A DNA stretch of 64,000 bases from Ruminococcus sp. zg-924 (GTDB lineage Bacteria > Bacillota > Clostridia > Oscillospirales > Acutalibacteraceae): contig NZ_WNJZ01000006.1 of NCBI RefSeq assembly GCF_024433635.1, positions 1-64,000 of the forward strand, in the 5' to 3' direction. Below, piece after piece: positions 62,561 through 64,000 of the stretch. The translations under genes were made by a program, and so were the position numbers. How positions within the stretch are numbered: position 1 is the stretch's first letter; every line of letters begins with the position of its first letter. Under the pieces are notes generated by a model. The model did no database searches, had not been told where the DNA came from, and saw only the letters and a list, made by a program, of their open reading frames with translations.

Positions 62561-64000
62561 TTAATCTTTAAGCTTTGCGGCGTTTGCGCTGAATACAATT
62601 CCTCTTGAGCCGTCAAGCTTTACGGTTGTGCCTGTTCTAAGCAGCTTTACAGCGTTCTGTGCGCCGACAATAACCGGCTTGTCGAGAGCTGAGGCAACTA
62701 TGGCGGCGTGAGAGTTAAGTCCGTCTTGCTCGGTGATGATTCCGCCTGCCTTTTTAAGCTGCGGCAGCATATTGTTTGTTGTTTTTGCTGCAACGATAAT
62801 ATCGCCGTTTTTAAACTTGTCGCTTACCTCGCCCTCGCTTTCGCAGACGCAGATTCGTCCGATAATGCTTTGGTGAGTAACTGCTGTACCCGATACAAGC
62901 ACATTTCCGACAAGGTGAACCTTGAGCATATTTGTTGTACCCGAAACACCAAGGGGAATACCGGCGGTGATTACGGCGAGGTCGCCGTTTTTAACAAGAC
63001 CGTGCTTTTCGGCTACGTCAACAACGTGCTCAAACAGCTCGTCTGTGTTTGTCTTTTCTTCAACTAAAATTGGAATAACACCCCAAGAAAGGTTCATCTG
63101 GCGCAAAACCTTTTCGCTTGTTGTGCCGCTGATAATCGGGCAAGCAGGACGATATTTTGAAATCATTCTCGCTGTCTGACCTGTTTTAGATACCGTGATT
63201 ATCGCAACTGCGCCCAAATCGTGCGCTGTTGTGCAGGTTGCGTGTGATATAGCCGAGGTAACGTCCGGCTGTTCTGTGAGATGACGTTTTCTGAAGCGTC
63301 CGATATAGTCAATGTCGTTTTCTGTGCGCTCGGCGATTTTAGCCATTGTTTTAAGAGCCTGAACAGGGTATTTGCCGGCGGCTGTTTCACCGCTGAGCAT
63401 AATTGCGCTTGTGCCGTCATATATAGCGTTGGCAACGTCTGTTGCTTCAGCTCTTGTCGGGCGTGGGTTTATCATCATTGAGTCGAGCATTTGTGTTGCT
63501 GTGATAACCTGCTTGCCTGCATTGTAAGCCTTGGTGATAAGCTTTTTCTGAAGAATCGGAATGTCCTCCATCGGAATTTCAACACCCAAATCTCCTCTTG
63601 CAACCATTATGCCGTCGGAAACTCTGATAATATCGTCTATATTGTCAACACCTTCAGCATTTTCAATCTTTGCAATAATTCTGATGTTGTTGCAGTTGTT
63701 TTTGTCAAGCTCTGATCTGAGCTTTAAAATATCGTCGCTTGAGCGGGTGAAGCTGGCGGCGATGAAGTCGAGGTCCTGCTCAACAGCAAAGGCTATATCC
63801 TTTTTGTCCTGCTCACTGATAAACGGGAGAGAAAGGCGTGTTCCGGGAACATTAATGCCCTTGTGTGACGCTATCTTTCCGCCGTTTAAAACCTCGCAGA
63901 CTATGTCCTTTTTTGTGATTGAGGTTACGAGCATTTCAATAAGACCGTCGTCAACAAGAATTTTGTCACCCCGTCTTACGTCCTTCGGCAAATCAGAGAA
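62561..64000 (-). CDS. pyk: Pyruvate kinase with C-terminal PEP-utilising domain (5' end outside window)
   Basis: Last step of glycolysis: PEP plus ADP to pyruvate plus ATP. The frame is open to the window edge, so the N-terminal part (with substrate Arg and K+ sites) is missing. What is seen includes the B domain, the active-site MVARGDLGVEIP and ATQMLDSMMINPRPTRAEATDVANA. The allosteric C domain follows. An extra C-terminal PEP-utiliser domain (EQDGLNSHAAIVASALDKPV) carries the phospho-His type motif, as in Bacillus and other Firmicutes. The start codon lies beyond 64000. Confidence 0.95.
   Translation of the reverse strand, partial: FSDLPKDVRRGDKILVDDGLIEMLVTSITKKDIVCEVLNGGKIASHKGINVPGTRLSLPFISEQDKKDIAFAVEQDLDFIAASFTRSSDDILKLRSELDKNNCNNIRIIAKIENAEGVDNIDDIIRVSDGIMVARGDLGVEIPMEDIPILQKKLITKAYNAGKQVITATQMLDSMMINPRPTRAEATDVANAIYDGTSAIMLSGETAAGKYPVQALKTMAKIAERTENDIDYIGRFRKRHLTEQPDVTSAISHATCTTAHDLGAVAIITVSKTGQTARMISKYRPACPIISGTTSEKVLRQMNLSWGVIPILVEEKTNTDELFEHVVDVAEKHGLVKNGDLAVITAGIPLGVSGTTNMLKVHLVGNVLVSGTAVTHQSIIGRICVCESEGEVSDKFKNGDIIVAAKTTNNMLPQLKKAGGIITEQDGLNSHAAIVASALDKPVIVGAQNAVKLLRTGTTVKLDGSRGIVFSANAAKLKD

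Overview
The window looks like a chromosomal segment of an anaerobic, spore-forming Clostridia bacterium of the Ruminococcaceae/Oscillospiraceae type, possibly a Ruminococcus relative. That assignment is inference. It rests on: sporulation and germination genes (gpr, spoIIP, gerW/ytfJ, dacF-type carboxypeptidase, ypeB); two T-box leaders; Shine-Dalgarno sites of the AGGAGG type with many TTG starts; a ranthipeptide (SCIFF) pair; a rubredoxin and an N-terminal-rubredoxin rubrerythrin for oxygen defence; cytoplasmic GH13 and ROK glucokinase for starch sugars; and a cohesin-like surface protein plus a dockerin-bearing protease. No prophage, insertion sequence, CRISPR array or tRNA gene was seen. 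Most of the window is core genome.

Layout. 1-58 is the 3' end of a 23S rRNA with a terminator and no 5S after it. 353-2607 holds glucokinase and an SPFH protein with three zinc ribbons. 2880-9347 (minus) is tatD - cohesin-like membrane protein - PLP decarboxylase - ilvB - ilvN - ilvC, with an internal promoter before ilvB. 9551-14523 carries a C39-like peptidase, a DUF6062 protein, 8-oxoguanine glycosylase and metG. 14549-16273 is the SCIFF precursor and its radical SAM maturase. 16323-24506 is a long plus-strand block: site-2 protease, scpA, scpB, DUF2953, gerW, dacF, rluB, ygiQ, a ComEC-like MBL hydrolase and a DUF3006 protein. 24845-28133 is the tyrosine T-box with tyrS, mscL and an M15 peptidase.

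28141-36823 mixes cell-wall genes (amidase, polysaccharide deacetylase), a PerR-like regulator with reverse rubrerythrin, a MIF-family protein, an AT-rich non-coding stretch with DnaA-box-like words, the dockerin protease, gpr and spoIIP. 36857-47409 holds an acidic surface protein, a GH13 neopullulanase-like enzyme, rpmB, an acyltransferase, an Ig-like membrane protein coupled to an esterase, citrate synthase, a C_GCAxxG_C_C protein and two-subunit fumarase. 47496-49814 (minus) has a HAD phosphatase, rubredoxin and ypeB. 49908-54204 is the pst-phoU operon with a Pho-box-like repeat and a circularly permuted PstS. 54436-60250 has a VanW-type protein, then a glycolipid-type cluster (MGDG-synthase-like glycosyltransferase, LPG-synthase-like membrane protein, GT2). 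60399-64000 (minus) has leuA behind a leucine T-box and the 3' part of pyruvate kinase.

How the parts fit. ilvBNC and leuA make branched-chain amino acids, the latter under tRNA-Leu control. GH13, glucokinase and pyruvate kinase handle imported glucans. Citrate synthase and fumarase indicate at least partial TCA arms. The points most worth following are the permuted PstS with its Pho box, the cohesin-like/dockerin pair, and the DnaA-box-like AT-rich region.
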